Shown: positions 26,809 through 35,859, counted from the first letter of the stretch. The stretch is 64,000 bases of DNA from Crocosphaera sp. (GCF_030064895.1 NZ_JASJEB010000020.1:1-64000); one strand, 5' to 3'. Notes: generated by a model from the sequence alone, not told the origin. Made by a program: numbers and translations.

Positions 26809-28533
26809 ATGATTAATAAACCCAGAGACGTACAAGTTTATCCCATTGCTTCTGATACCATAGCAATAAGATCGCGGACATGGGATCGCTTAAAATTTGA
26901 AATAGAATACGGACTAAAACGAGGAACCACAGCTAATTCTTATCTTATTCAAGGGGATAAAATTGCCTTAATTGATCCCCCAGGAGAGTCATTTACCGAG
27001 ATATTTTTAAAAGCCCTACAAGAACGGATCGATCCCACAAAAATTGATTATTTAATTTTAGGTCATGTTAACCCCAACAGAGGGGAAACAATCAAAGCTT
27101 TACTAAAAATTGCTCCCAAAATTACCATCGTTTGTTCTAACCCTGGGGCATTACTATTACCTAATATTTTATTACCCGAATTTCCGCCCCAATTAAAAGT
27201 AGTCAAAGGAGAAGATATCTTAGATTTAGGGCAAGGACATAAACTAGAATTTATTCTAACCCCAAACCCTCGTTATCCCGCACAAATGTGTACTTACGAC
27301 CCCAAAACACAAATCCTTTACAGTGATAAATTATTTGGGTCTCATGTTTGTGGGGATCAAATTTTTGATGAAGGATGGCAAGTTTATGCCGAAGATCGAC
27401 GCTATTATTTTGATTGCGTCATCGCCCCTTACGCCAAACAAATTCAGACCTCTCTCGATAAATTAAGCAGTAAACCCGCTAAAGTTTACGGAACCGGTCA
27501 CGGTCCATTAGTACGTTATGGCTTAAAAGAATTAACTGATTCCTATCAACAATGGTTAGAGGCGCAAAAAGCCCAAACTCTAAGCGTTGCCCTCGTTTAC
27601 GCCTCCGCTTATGGCAATACCGCCACCTTAGCTCAAGCGATCGCCAGTGGTATCACCAAAGCCGGGGTCAGGGTTGAGTCCATCAACGCCGAAGTAGCCG
27701 AACCCGATGAGATCAAAGAAGCTATTAATAACTGTTCCGGGTTTATTTTTGGGTCCCCCACCCTTGGAGGCCACGCCCCCACCCAGATCCAAACCGCGTT
27801 AGGGATCACCTTAGCCAACGCCGATAAATCGAAACTAGCAGGGGTATTTGGCTCCTATGGCTGGAGTGGAGAAGCCATAGACCTCTTAGAAAACAAATTT
27901 CGGGATGGTGGTTATCAATTCGGTTTCGACCCCATCAAGGTCAAATTTACCCCCACTCAGGCAACATTAAAAACCTGTGAAGAAGCAGGAACAGACTTTG
28001 CCCAGGCGGTGAAAAAAGCCCAAAAACGCCGTCAACCGAAAAATTCCGTGAATCAGTCCCAGACAGATCGCCTACAACAAGCTTTAGGACGTATTGTCGG
28101 GTCATTATCCATTGTTACCTGTCAAGAAGAAGAATTAAGCGGGGCCATGTTGGCCTCTTGGATCTCTCAAGCGACCTTTAACCCTCCTGGGTTTACCGTA
28201 GCGGTGGCCAAAGAACGGGCGATCGAGTCTTTGTTACATCAAGGGAGTTACTTTGTCTTGAATATTCTCAGAGAAGGGGATCATCTTGGTTTGATGAAGC
28301 ATTTTCTCAAGCCGTTTTCTCCTGGGGAAGATCGTTTTGAAGGGTTAAAAACCCAGGTGGCTGATAATGGTTCTCCTATATTAGAAGATGGGTTGGCTTA
28401 TTTGGAATGTAAAGTCAGCGATCGCATGGAATGTGGTGATCATTGGCTTATTTATGCGATCGTCACCAAAGGAGAAGTTTTACACGATGGTGTAACCGCT
28501 ATTCATCATCGTAAGTCTGGTAGTCATTATTAG
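26809..28533 (+). CDS. flv1: Flavodiiron protein with fused flavin reductase (Flv1-type)
   Basis: Cyanobacterial class C flavodiiron proteins reduce oxygen to water with electrons from the photosystem I acceptor side. The 574 residues hold a metallo-beta-lactamase-like domain (about 30-240), a flavodoxin domain (about 258-400, starting LSVALVYASAYGNTATLAQAI) and an NAD(P)H:flavin reductase domain (about 425-570, GSLSIVTCQEEELSGAM). At the diiron site the usual H-x-E-x-D-H segment reads HVNPNRGE, so acidic and histidine ligands are replaced. This is the non-canonical pattern of the Flv1/Flv2 branch, and the N-terminus (MINKPRDVQ; RTWDRLKFEIEYGLKRGTTANSY) supports Flv1. Such subunits work as heterodimers with a canonical partner (Flv3), which is not in this window. 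Confidence 0.85.
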   Translation: MINKPRDVQVYPIASDTIAIRSRTWDRLKFEIEYGLKRGTTANSYLIQGDKIALIDPPGESFTEIFLKALQERIDPTKIDYLILGHVNPNRGETIKALLKIAPKITIVCSNPGALLLPNILLPEFPPQLKVVKGEDILDLGQGHKLEFILTPNPRYPAQMCTYDPKTQILYSDKLFGSHVCGDQIFDEGWQVYAEDRRYYFDCVIAPYAKQIQTSLDKLSSKPAKVYGTGHGPLVRYGLKELTDSYQQWLEAQKAQTLSVALVYASAYGNTATLAQAIASGITKAGVRVESINAEVAEPDEIKEAINNCSGFIFGSPTLGGHAPTQIQTALGITLANADKSKLAGVFGSYGWSGEAIDLLENKFRDGGYQFGFDPIKVKFTPTQATLKTCEEAGTDFAQAVKKAQKRRQPKNSVNQSQTDRLQQALGRIVGSLSIVTCQEEELSGAMLASWISQATFNPPGFTVAVAKERAIESLLHQGSYFVLNILREGDHLGLMKHFLKPFSPGEDRFEGLKTQVADNGSPILEDGLAYLECKVSDRMECGDHWLIYAIVTKGEVLHDGVTAIHHRKSGSHY

Positions 28534-28534
28534 G

Positions 28535-28700
28535 GTGGGAAGTTTGGGGAGTGTGGGGAGTGTGGGAAGGGTGGGAAGACGAGAAACAATATTAATATTT
28601 TGCTCCCCAGTCACCCCGTCACCCCGTCTCCCAGTCTCCCCTATCTCCCAGTCTCCCAGTCTCCCCGTCACCCAGTCTCCCAGTCACCCCATCTCCCCTA
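28535..28700. repeat. Low-complexity G-rich then C-rich short tandem repeats
   Basis: The first part is built of GTGGGGA-type units and the second of CCCAGTCT, CCCCGTCA and similar octamers. The two halves can pair with each other, so a long imperfect hairpin is possible between the convergent flavodiiron and ligase genes. The array just overlaps the stop of the ligase gene. Short open frames across it are artefacts of the repeat. Confidence 0.85.
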
Positions 28701-30479
28701 TTTCAACTTTTCCGTAACTTCAGCATTCTCACTCCAAACAGCAGCAACATTAATGGTTCCGTTCAAGAAGTTTTGACGACAAGCGCGACGTTGAATTTTA
28801 CCACTGGCGGTTTTTAATACGGTTCCTGACTTGGCTAAAACGATGGCGTAGGTTTGTATTTCATGTTCTTCGGCAATTTCTTGGCGAATATCTCCCAATA
28901 ATTGCTCAAAGTCCTGTTCTCCACTACGTCTTTCTAACTCCTGAACAATAACTAATTGTTCTTCTCCTTCTACTTCAACAGAAAAAGCAGCCCCATAGTC
29001 AGAACGAAAAATCGGATTCAAATGTTGTACCGTCCACTCAAGATCCTGGGGATAATGGTTAGTTCCGCGAATGATAATTAAGTCTTTCATCCGTCCAGTA
29101 ATATAGAGTTCTCCGTCTTTGAAAAACCCTAAATCCCCTGTTCTTAAAAAGGGACCTTCTTGGGTATCTTTTATATAAGCTTGAAAAGTTTCTTCTGTGG
29201 CCTCTTTGCGCTGCCAATAACCCTCGGCCATACTGGGGTCAGATACCCAAATTTCTCCCACCTCATCTTCAGCGCAACGGGTTAAGGTATCGGGGTTGAC
29301 GATGGCTATATTGGTTTCACACACCAACCGTCCACAACTAGCCATGATACGGGTTCCTTTTTCCTGTTGGGGATCGGCTTCAACAATTTTATCTTGTTCC
29401 ATGGCCGACGCATCGACACAGATAAACACGGGATGGGTTCCTTTGGGTTTACTGGATACCAGTAAGGTATATTCAGCCAACCCGTAAGCAGGGGCAAAAG
29501 TTTCCCAACGAAACCCACAAGGGGAAAAAGTTTCCACAAAATTCATCATTACCTTGGGGTTAATGGGTTCGGCGGCGTTTCCGGCTGCTTCCCAGCTACT
29601 TAAGTCTAGTTGGGCAATATCTTTGCTTTTGAGGCGACTTAAACAGAGATCGTAGGCGAAGTTGGGGGCTTGGGAATGGGTAACTTTATACTTAGTAATG
29701 TTCTTTAACCATTGAATGGGACGCTTAATAAAAGAGAAAGGAGACATCACATAACAGGGAGTTCCGTTGTACATAGGAACCATCATCCCTTCTACTAACC
29801 CATAATCATGAAAATAGGGCATCCAAGTATGGGTAATACTGTTTTCATCGTAGCCACAGGCCCGTTGTAAATAGCTGGCATGGTGCATTAAATTGAAGTG
29901 AGATAACATCACTCCTTTGGGGGTGGAAGTGGACCCAGAGGTATATTGTAGGTAGGCTAGTTGGTCTTTATCCACCTGGGGATCTTGCCAACCTTCAGCC
30001 AAGGATAAATCAACTGTAGCGGTGTCGATCCACTTCATTTGGTCAAATTCGGGAAATTCTCCTTTAACCCCTTCTACAAGGGATAAAATGCCCTCTGTGG
30101 TTAAGGCAAAGGTGGCGTTAGCATCTTTAACAATGGCCCGCAAACGGGGTAAAGTCCGTTTCAGTCTGCCTGACTCTGGTGGAGGGACGGGAATGGCAAT
30201 GACACCAGCGTATAAACAGCCACAGAAAGCGGCGATAACCTCTAACCCTTGGGGATATAAGAGTAATGCTCTTTCTCCTTTAGCTTGATATTTTTGTAAT
30301 AAACTGGCGATCGCTTTCGCTTGTTGATTTAACTCAGCGTAGGTTAAGGGTGGGGTTTCTTTTTTCCCGTCTATTAAAAAAGTATAGGCGTGGCCGTTGG
30401 GGGTTTGCTGGGCCCTTAGACGCAATAATTCTATTAGGGTGGTGGGAGTGGTTAAAGATTTTTCTAAGCCTTGAGTCAT
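28698..30479 (-). CDS. Fatty acyl-AMP ligase (FAAL)-like adenylate-forming enzyme
   Basis: This 593-residue enzyme of the ANL superfamily has the ATP-binding motif YTSGSTSTPKGVMLSH near residue 185, the motif FAPAYGLAEYTLL near 330, and RTGDLGFFKDGELYITGR with DLIIIRG near 440-465. The overall form (PPPESGRLKRTLPRLRAIV; MPYFHDYGLVEGMMVPMY) is that of fatty acyl-AMP ligases, which activate fatty acids as acyl-adenylates for loading on an acyl carrier protein. No ACP or polyketide synthase domain is fused or adjacent, which is unusual for a loading enzyme. It may act on a distant synthase or on lipid metabolism. The C-terminal Lys is in SGKIQRRACR. Confidence 0.85.
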   Translation of the reverse strand: MTQGLEKSLTTPTTLIELLRLRAQQTPNGHAYTFLIDGKKETPPLTYAELNQQAKAIASLLQKYQAKGERALLLYPQGLEVIAAFCGCLYAGVIAIPVPPPESGRLKRTLPRLRAIVKDANATFALTTEGILSLVEGVKGEFPEFDQMKWIDTATVDLSLAEGWQDPQVDKDQLAYLQYTSGSTSTPKGVMLSHFNLMHHASYLQRACGYDENSITHTWMPYFHDYGLVEGMMVPMYNGTPCYVMSPFSFIKRPIQWLKNITKYKVTHSQAPNFAYDLCLSRLKSKDIAQLDLSSWEAAGNAAEPINPKVMMNFVETFSPCGFRWETFAPAYGLAEYTLLVSSKPKGTHPVFICVDASAMEQDKIVEADPQQEKGTRIMASCGRLVCETNIAIVNPDTLTRCAEDEVGEIWVSDPSMAEGYWQRKEATEETFQAYIKDTQEGPFLRTGDLGFFKDGELYITGRMKDLIIIRGTNHYPQDLEWTVQHLNPIFRSDYGAAFSVEVEGEEQLVIVQELERRSGEQDFEQLLGDIRQEIAEEHEIQTYAIVLAKSGTVLKTASGKIQRRACRQNFLNGTINVAAVWSENAEVTEKLK

Positions 30480-30566
30480 GGTTATTTTTGAAGAAGGAGT
30501 TAGAGGGAGGTAAATATATAAATAAACTTTATTAATTCTAAAGGAAATCTTGATCTTCGCAAGTCT

Positions 30567-30616
30567 TAGCCAGTTATCAGTGATCAGTTATCAGTTATTG
30601 TTCACTGTTCACTGTC
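30567..30616. repeat. Short tandem repeats CAGTTATCAGT and GTTCACT
   Basis: Several CAGT(T/G)ATCAGT units and two GTTCACT units lie between the ligase gene and the DUF1400 gene. They belong to the same family as 19230-19294. Confidence 0.7.
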
Positions 30617-31160
30617 AAAAGGGAAGATCGGGGATATTATCGAGAAACCCCTCAATATTTTGATAGACTTCTACTAAGCGATCGCCGTCTACATGAATTT
30701 CTTCGGTGGGATAGTTTTCAAATATTTCAACTAAGCGTATATTTTGATCGGATAAGGCTGAGGTAACTAAAGCACCTCTTAAGGATTCTTTATTAGCGCG
30801 TTTTGATGGAGTGTGAATTACTTCCCCGATGGGATCAAGTATCATTCCTCCTGCAAAACTATTAAGAACTTTGGATAAAAAAACGGGATCAACATCCACA
30901 TTCTGATTTAATAATGCTCTTAATTCTTCTGGTTTTTTATTGGCTAATCTCAGATAGTTTTTTAGGGATCTTGATGTTTCTCCTGTGTTTGCTAACTGAC
31001 TTAATTCTTGAACAGAAATAGATTCCCTTAAAATGCTGTATTTTAAGACTACTCTTTCGGCCCCTTGGACTGACTGTTTAGTAAAAGTTAGCCCTAACAT
31101 AGCTAATATAAAACTAAAAATAAGTTGAGATTGTTTAAATAGCTTTTTGTTCTGTGTCAT
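30615..31160 (-). CDS. DUF1400 domain, secreted protein
   Basis: From the ATG at 31160 (MTQNKKLFKQ) the protein has 181 residues with a signal peptide ending near SVQG-AERVV. The mature part begins with the typical DUF1400 opening (AERVVLKYSILRESISVQELSQLANTG). This domain is found in cyanobacteria at the N-terminus of alpha/beta hydrolases and also alone, as here. The role is unknown. A longer form from 31256 would put 32 residues before the signal peptide, which I consider unlikely. The stop codon touches a short tandem repeat. Confidence 0.75.
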   Translation of the reverse strand: MTQNKKLFKQSQLIFSFILAMLGLTFTKQSVQGAERVVLKYSILRESISVQELSQLANTGETSRSLKNYLRLANKKPEELRALLNQNVDVDPVFLSKVLNSFAGGMILDPIGEVIHTPSKRANKESLRGALVTSALSDQNIRLVEIFENYPTEEIHVDGDRLVEVYQNIEGFLDNIPDLPF

Positions 31161-31272
31161 AACAAATAGTATCTTTAGCAATATTTTCGTTGTTACTATT
31201 CTAGCGAGAATTAAATAATTTGACCGCAGTTTCAAGACAGTAACAAAAACTGTCACAGTCTTACAAAAATAA

Positions 31273-31354
31273 CTTCTGTTCGATAGCGCCGGAACGTAGT
31301 GAGGAACTTCTGACTTCTGTGCGATAGCGCCGGAACGCAGTGAGGAACTTCTGA
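31273..31354. repeat. 41-bp tandem duplication
   Basis: Two copies, 31273-31313 and 31314-31354, differ at only two bases (GTTCGATAG against GTGCGATAG, and GTAGTG against GCAGTG). Each contains GATAGCGCCGGAACG and ends in GGAACTTCTGA. The unit looks like a dispersed intergenic element duplicated in place, between the divergent DUF1400 gene and the next gene. Confidence 0.9.
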
Positions 31355-31434
31355 CTTCGTTATTGCCTCTTGCCTGTTATATTTTGCATTGAATATAATG
31401 AGAATGGTAGCTCATTAAATTAGGAGGGTATTAT

Positions 31435-32763
31435 ATGACACTTCAGCCCGAAATTATGCAATCCGTTGAACAATTAGGCTATCGTGTTACTGTAGGAGAC
31501 GTGGCAGCAAAATCAGGGTTAAATATTAATTTAGCACAACAAGGATTACTGGCTTTAGCTTCTGATGTATCGGGACATTTAGAAGTTGCAGAGTCGGGAG
31601 ATATTGTTTATCTTTTTCCTGAAAATTTTAGAACTATTCTTCGTAATAAATACTGGAAGTTACAATTAAAAGAAACCTGGGATAAAATTTGGAAAGTATT
31701 ATTTTATATTATTCGGATTTCTTTTGGTATTATTTTAGTTGCTTCTATTATTTTAATGTTAATTGCTATTACTGTGATTATTATTGGTATTAGTTCTAGT
31801 AGGGATGGTGATAGTAATAATTCTGGAAGTCGTGGGGGAGGTTATAGGGGAGGAGGTATCTTTTTCTTTCCTAATTTTGGTGATCTATTTTGGATATTTT
31901 ATCCTGATTATGGTTATAATCGTTACGGAAATAATTCTTCTCGAAGATCCCAAAATAGAGATGATAGTGGGATGAATTTTTTAGAAGCAATTTTTTCTTT
32001 TTTATTCGGGGATGGTAATCCTAATTATAACTTGGAAGAACGTCGCTGGAAAGCAATAGGAACAGTTATCAAAAATAATAAAGGTTCAATTATTGCTGAA
32101 CAAGTTGCCCCATATCTAGATAATATTGATCGCTATAATCGAGAAAATGAAGATTATATTTTACCGGTTTTAACTCGCTTCAATGGTAGTCCCGAAGTCT
32201 CTCCTAATGGTGAACTAATTTATCATTTTCCTGAGTTACAAGTCACTGTTCAAGAATCAACTCAAAAATCAATTTCTAGTTATCTAAGAGAGAGATTGTA
32301 TAAATTTAGTGAAGCTGGTAGCGGTAAAATAATGTTAGCTATTGGCTTAGGAGCATTGAATTTTATTTTAGCATTGATCTTGGGTTCATTTTTGAAAGAT
32401 CCGAGTATCGTACAACAATTTGGTGGTTTTATTGCCTTTATTAACTCAATTTACTGGTTATTATTAGGATATGCGATCTCTTTTTTAGGGGTTCCTCTTG
32501 TTCGTTATTTTGTTATTCAAATAAGAAACGATAAAATTGATTCAAGAAATAGTCAAAGACAAGAAAGAACTGAAGTTTTACTGAATAAAAATGAAACTAT
32601 ACAACATAAATTAGACTATGCAAGTCAATTTGCTAATCAAGCAATGATACAACAGTCTGACATTGCTTATACCACAGAAAAAGATATCCTAGAACAAGAA
32701 ATTGAACAAGCAGATAAAATTGATCAAGAATGGCAAAAACGTCTAGATGGTTTAGATAATTAA
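31435..32763 (+). CDS. Cyanobacterial membrane protein with two winged-helix-like segments
   Basis: This 442-residue protein starts with a segment of about 65 residues (VTVGDVAAKSGLNINLAQQG ending DIVYLFPENFRTIL) that reads like a small helix-turn-helix-type fold. It is followed by a membrane helix (about 92-120), a Gly/Ser/Tyr/Asn-rich linker, a second copy of the same kind of segment (about 200-275, ending GELIYHFPELQVTV), two further membrane helices (about 300-365) and a charged, coiled-coil-prone tail. I know of similar proteins in cyanobacteria and plastids but no defined function. An AGGAGG at 31421-31426 lies eight bases before the ATG, so translation should be efficient. The duplication inside the protein is my own reading. 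Confidence 0.7.
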   Translation: MTLQPEIMQSVEQLGYRVTVGDVAAKSGLNINLAQQGLLALASDVSGHLEVAESGDIVYLFPENFRTILRNKYWKLQLKETWDKIWKVLFYIIRISFGIILVASIILMLIAITVIIIGISSSRDGDSNNSGSRGGGYRGGGIFFFPNFGDLFWIFYPDYGYNRYGNNSSRRSQNRDDSGMNFLEAIFSFLFGDGNPNYNLEERRWKAIGTVIKNNKGSIIAEQVAPYLDNIDRYNRENEDYILPVLTRFNGSPEVSPNGELIYHFPELQVTVQESTQKSISSYLRERLYKFSEAGSGKIMLAIGLGALNFILALILGSFLKDPSIVQQFGGFIAFINSIYWLLLGYAISFLGVPLVRYFVIQIRNDKIDSRNSQRQERTEVLLNKNETIQHKLDYASQFANQAMIQQSDIAYTTEKDILEQEIEQADKIDQEWQKRLDGLDN

Positions 32764-32811
32764 TCATCAATTTTTTATCCACCCTAAAGTTTGACCAAAG
32801 ATGATTAATTT

Positions 32812-33408
32812 TTAGTTAGTGAGATCACATTCAATTAAACGCATAAAGCAAAAAGTTGCCATCTTAAACCCATAGGGAGACTTCCACCAAATGGCAGGAA
32901 AAGTCCCTTCTGGAGCAGATAAGCTAAAATCCCAATTATCATAGTTACCCCCCTCCCATGTTCCATTTTTACGCCAACCAACACGATCTCCGTACTTCTC
33001 AAGGATACCCATATTTTGAGCGCGCAGGGTCTCGATACTACCACCAACTTCCACATAAAGACCTAACTGGATACTAAGTCCAAAGCGATCGTTGCTATAG
33101 TCTCGCCAAAGTTTATCAATCACTTGCAAAATAGTGCAAGGTAGTTGTTTCATGTCGTTTGGGGTTAGATCGTCTCGACTACGGTTAACTGCATCAAGGA
33201 TCACTCTGCTGGTTTCTTGATCCGCTTCTTTAAATTTTCCTGCTTTTAAATATTCTTGTAATTGACTATATCTATTTATATCTGAGACTAATTTTAATTT
33301 TTCTTCTAAATTTGTTACTTTATCTTTTAATGACTTTATTTCGCTTAGTATTTCCGCTAAATCAGGAGTTTCTTCTGGGGTAATAGCTGGGGTTAGAGAT
33401 TCAGACAT
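32812..33408 (-). CDS. GUN4-domain protein with N-terminal coiled coil
   Basis: The protein has 198 residues. Residues about 18-45 are heptad-like (LAEILSEIKSLKDKVTNLEEKLKLV). Residues about 48-190 form a GUN4 domain: LQEYLKAGKFKEADQETSRVILDA, then IDKLWRDYSNDRFGLSIQLGLYVEVGG, then VGWRKNGTWEGG and LSAPEGTFPAIWW. GUN4 binds protoporphyrins and stimulates magnesium chelatase. Cyanobacteria hold one canonical GUN4 and several paralogues in signalling proteins. The coiled-coil start and changes in the motif make a paralogue likely. chlH lies 11.5 kb away, which is no evidence for a link. Confidence 0.8.
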   Translation of the reverse strand: MSESLTPAITPEETPDLAEILSEIKSLKDKVTNLEEKLKLVSDINRYSQLQEYLKAGKFKEADQETSRVILDAVNRSRDDLTPNDMKQLPCTILQVIDKLWRDYSNDRFGLSIQLGLYVEVGGSIETLRAQNMGILEKYGDRVGWRKNGTWEGGNYDNWDFSLSAPEGTFPAIWWKSPYGFKMATFCFMRLIECDLTN

Positions 33409-33571
33409 AATAAATTATGGGTAACAAATAGATGATAGATGATATCTTAGGAAAGTTAAGGCAAATCTCAGGAAATTCTCATTACTTTCATTTTTAATGA
33501 TATTACATTCCTGAAAAATGGTCTATTTTGTTTTTCTTTTGTAATTAGTCAAAGCTGGTTTACGGATAAAT

Positions 33572-34762
33572 ATGGTAACCTCTCACTCTTCAAACGCTGT
33601 TAGTTATGATATCGAAAAAACTGTCCTAGATCGTTATCAAGAAGGGGCAAAAGTTCAACAACCTAGTTTATGTTGTCCAACTGAATACGAGGGAAACTAT
33701 CTAGAAATTTTACCTCAAGAAATCATCGAAAAAGACTACGGTTGTGGTGATCCTACTCGTTATGTTAATGAGGCAGAAACGGTTTTAGATTTGGGTTCAG
33801 GAACGGGTAAAAATTGTTACATTTTAGCTCAAAAAGTCGGAAAATCTGGTCAAGTTATTGGGGTGGATTTTAACGATGAAATGTTAAAAATTGCCCGTAA
33901 ATATCAACAAAATATTGCTGAGAAAATTGGAACCCATAATACAAAATTTGTCAAGGGCAAAATACAAGATTTAACCTTGAATTTAGACTTAGTTGCAGGT
34001 TGGTTAAAGGATCATCCTATTCAATCTGTGGATGATTTAACTAAATTTGAAAGTGAATGCGATCGCTTTCGTAAAGACAACCCTTTAATTGCAGATAATA
34101 GCATTGATGTGGTGATTTCTAACTGTGTTTTAAACTTGGTTAAACCGAATGATAAACAACAGTTATTTGAAGAACTATATCGGGTTCTAAAACGAGGGGG
34201 AAGAGCAGTTATTTCTGATATTGTTTGTGATGAAGATCCTACACAAAATATTCTTAATGATCCTGATTTATGGAGCGGTTGTATTGCAGGAGCATTTCGA
34301 GAAGATCAATTTTTAAAGATGTTTGAGGATGTGGGATTTTATGGGGTTGAAATTCTCAAAAGAGAGGAAAAACCTTGGCAAGTTATTGATGGTGTTGAAT
34401 TTCGTTCTATGACTATTCGTGCCTATAAAGGAAAAGAAGGGCCTTGTTTAGAAAGAAAACAATCCATCATTTATAAAGGACCTTGGAAACAAGTACAAGA
34501 CGATGATGGACACACTTTTTGTCGGGGAGAAAGAATGGCAGTTTGTGATAAAACCTATCAGATTTTAACTCGTACAGAAAGTCCCTATCAACAGGATATT
34601 ATTGGAGTTTCTCCTTATCAAGAAATACCCTTAGAAGAAGCAACAGAATTTAGTTGTAAAAATAAGGCAATTCGTCATCCAAAAGAAACCAAAGGCAGTA
34701 ACTATCATCTAACAGAAACTAAGGAAGATACTGACTGCTGTACCCCTGGAGAATGTTGTTAA
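33572..34762 (+). CDS. arsM: ArsM-like arsenite methyltransferase
   Basis: This is a 396-residue SAM-dependent methyltransferase. Motif I is VLDLGSGTGKNCYILAQKVG near residue 70, followed by GVDFNDEML. Three cysteines sit in the places known for arsenic binding in ArsM: YGCGDPTRYV, ISNCVLNLV and SGCIAGAFRED. The C-terminal third is an extra domain, ending in the cysteine-rich tail CCTPGECC, which may bind arsenic. The next gene encodes ArsS, so the methylated arsenic is probably fed into arsenosugar formation. A 68-bp gap containing short repeats separates the two. Classical ArsM is shorter; the length fits the cyanobacterial type. Substrate assignment is by family and context. Confidence 0.82.
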   Translation: MVTSHSSNAVSYDIEKTVLDRYQEGAKVQQPSLCCPTEYEGNYLEILPQEIIEKDYGCGDPTRYVNEAETVLDLGSGTGKNCYILAQKVGKSGQVIGVDFNDEMLKIARKYQQNIAEKIGTHNTKFVKGKIQDLTLNLDLVAGWLKDHPIQSVDDLTKFESECDRFRKDNPLIADNSIDVVISNCVLNLVKPNDKQQLFEELYRVLKRGGRAVISDIVCDEDPTQNILNDPDLWSGCIAGAFREDQFLKMFEDVGFYGVEILKREEKPWQVIDGVEFRSMTIRAYKGKEGPCLERKQSIIYKGPWKQVQDDDGHTFCRGERMAVCDKTYQILTRTESPYQQDIIGVSPYQEIPLEEATEFSCKNKAIRHPKETKGSNYHLTETKEDTDCCTPGECC

Positions 34763-34830
34763 TTATTCAGTTAACAGTGATCAGTTAGCAATGACTGATT
34801 GCTGTTAATTTACATAATGGAGAAAAATCA

Positions 34831-35826
34831 ATGATTTCTTTAAATAGTAATCAAATCAACCCGTTTTTTAAAAAAGTTAAAAACCCTTTAAATAAACAAA
34901 AAATAACCGTATTACAAATTAATTTAGGCAAACGGTGTAATCTTGCCTGTACCCATTGTCATGTGGAAGCAAGTCCCAAAAGAACAGAAGAATTATCCCC
35001 GGAAATCTGTCAACAATTAATTCAATTAATTAACCGTTTTCCACAACTTGAAACCGTTGATTTAACGGGAGGCGCACCGGAAATGAACTATGGGTTTAAA
35101 CCCTTAGTTGAAGCAGCTAGAAAAGCAAAAAAAGAAGTTATTGTCCGCTCAAACCTAACTATATTTTTCGAGGAAGGTTTTGAAGATTTACCAGAATATT
35201 TTGCTAAAAATGAGTTAAGAGTAGTTGCTTCTTTACCTTGTTATTTAGAAGATAATGTGGATAAACAAAGAGGAAAAGGGGTATATAATGCTTCTATTCG
35301 TGCCATTCAAAAACTCAATCAATTAGGTTATGGAAATGATCCTAATTTAGTTCTAGATTTAGTCTATAATCCACCCATTCCTAACAATAATAAATTTTCT
35401 TTAACTCCTGAGCAAATAAACTTAGAAAAAGATTACAAAACATTTCTAAAAGATAATTTTGATGTTTGTTTTAATAAGCTTTTTACTATTACTAATTTAC
35501 CTATTGGGAGGACTAAACAATATTTACAGAATAAAAAAATATATGAGCCTTATGTTCAATTTTTAGAGTCTAATTATAATGAGCAAACTCTCGATTATGT
35601 TATGTGTCGTAACCAGCTATCTATTGATTATTTAGGCAACATTTATGACTGTGATTTTAATCAAATGGAGAACATACCAGCAACCTTACCCAATGGAGAA
35701 CCTTTAACCGTAGAAACCTTATTAAAAATTGGTAATTTAGATGTTATTAATGATATCAAAACTGCTGATTATTGTTATGGTTGTACTGCTGGTAGTGGTT
35801 CCAGTTGTGGGGGTTCACTAATTTAA
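34831..35826 (+). CDS. arsS: Arsenosugar biosynthesis radical SAM protein ArsS
   Basis: This 331-residue radical SAM enzyme has the cluster motif CNLACTHCHVEASP (CX3CX2C) near residue 36. The SAM-binding motif VDLTGGAPEM follows. The C-terminal SPASM-like part contains YVMCRNQLSIDYLGNIYDCDFNQ and ends in CYGCTAGSGSSCGGS. ArsS is thought to transfer 5'-deoxyadenosine to dimethylated arsenic, giving the arsenosugar precursor. Some homologues are selenoproteins; both candidate sites here are cysteine. It follows arsM and precedes a membrane protein gene by 33 bp, so all three are probably one operon. GGAG lies ten bases before the ATG. Confidence 0.9.
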   Translation: MISLNSNQINPFFKKVKNPLNKQKITVLQINLGKRCNLACTHCHVEASPKRTEELSPEICQQLIQLINRFPQLETVDLTGGAPEMNYGFKPLVEAARKAKKEVIVRSNLTIFFEEGFEDLPEYFAKNELRVVASLPCYLEDNVDKQRGKGVYNASIRAIQKLNQLGYGNDPNLVLDLVYNPPIPNNNKFSLTPEQINLEKDYKTFLKDNFDVCFNKLFTITNLPIGRTKQYLQNKKIYEPYVQFLESNYNEQTLDYVMCRNQLSIDYLGNIYDCDFNQMENIPATLPNGEPLTVETLLKIGNLDVINDIKTADYCYGCTAGSGSSCGGSLI

Positions 35827-35859
35827 TTTATTCTAACTATTAATTTAAGGAGATTAACT

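Noticed and set aside
28535-28717. Open frames on both strands across the repeat after the flavodiiron gene
   Set aside because: They translate the heptamer repeats (Ser/Pro or Gly/Arg runs) and overlap the end of the ligase gene.
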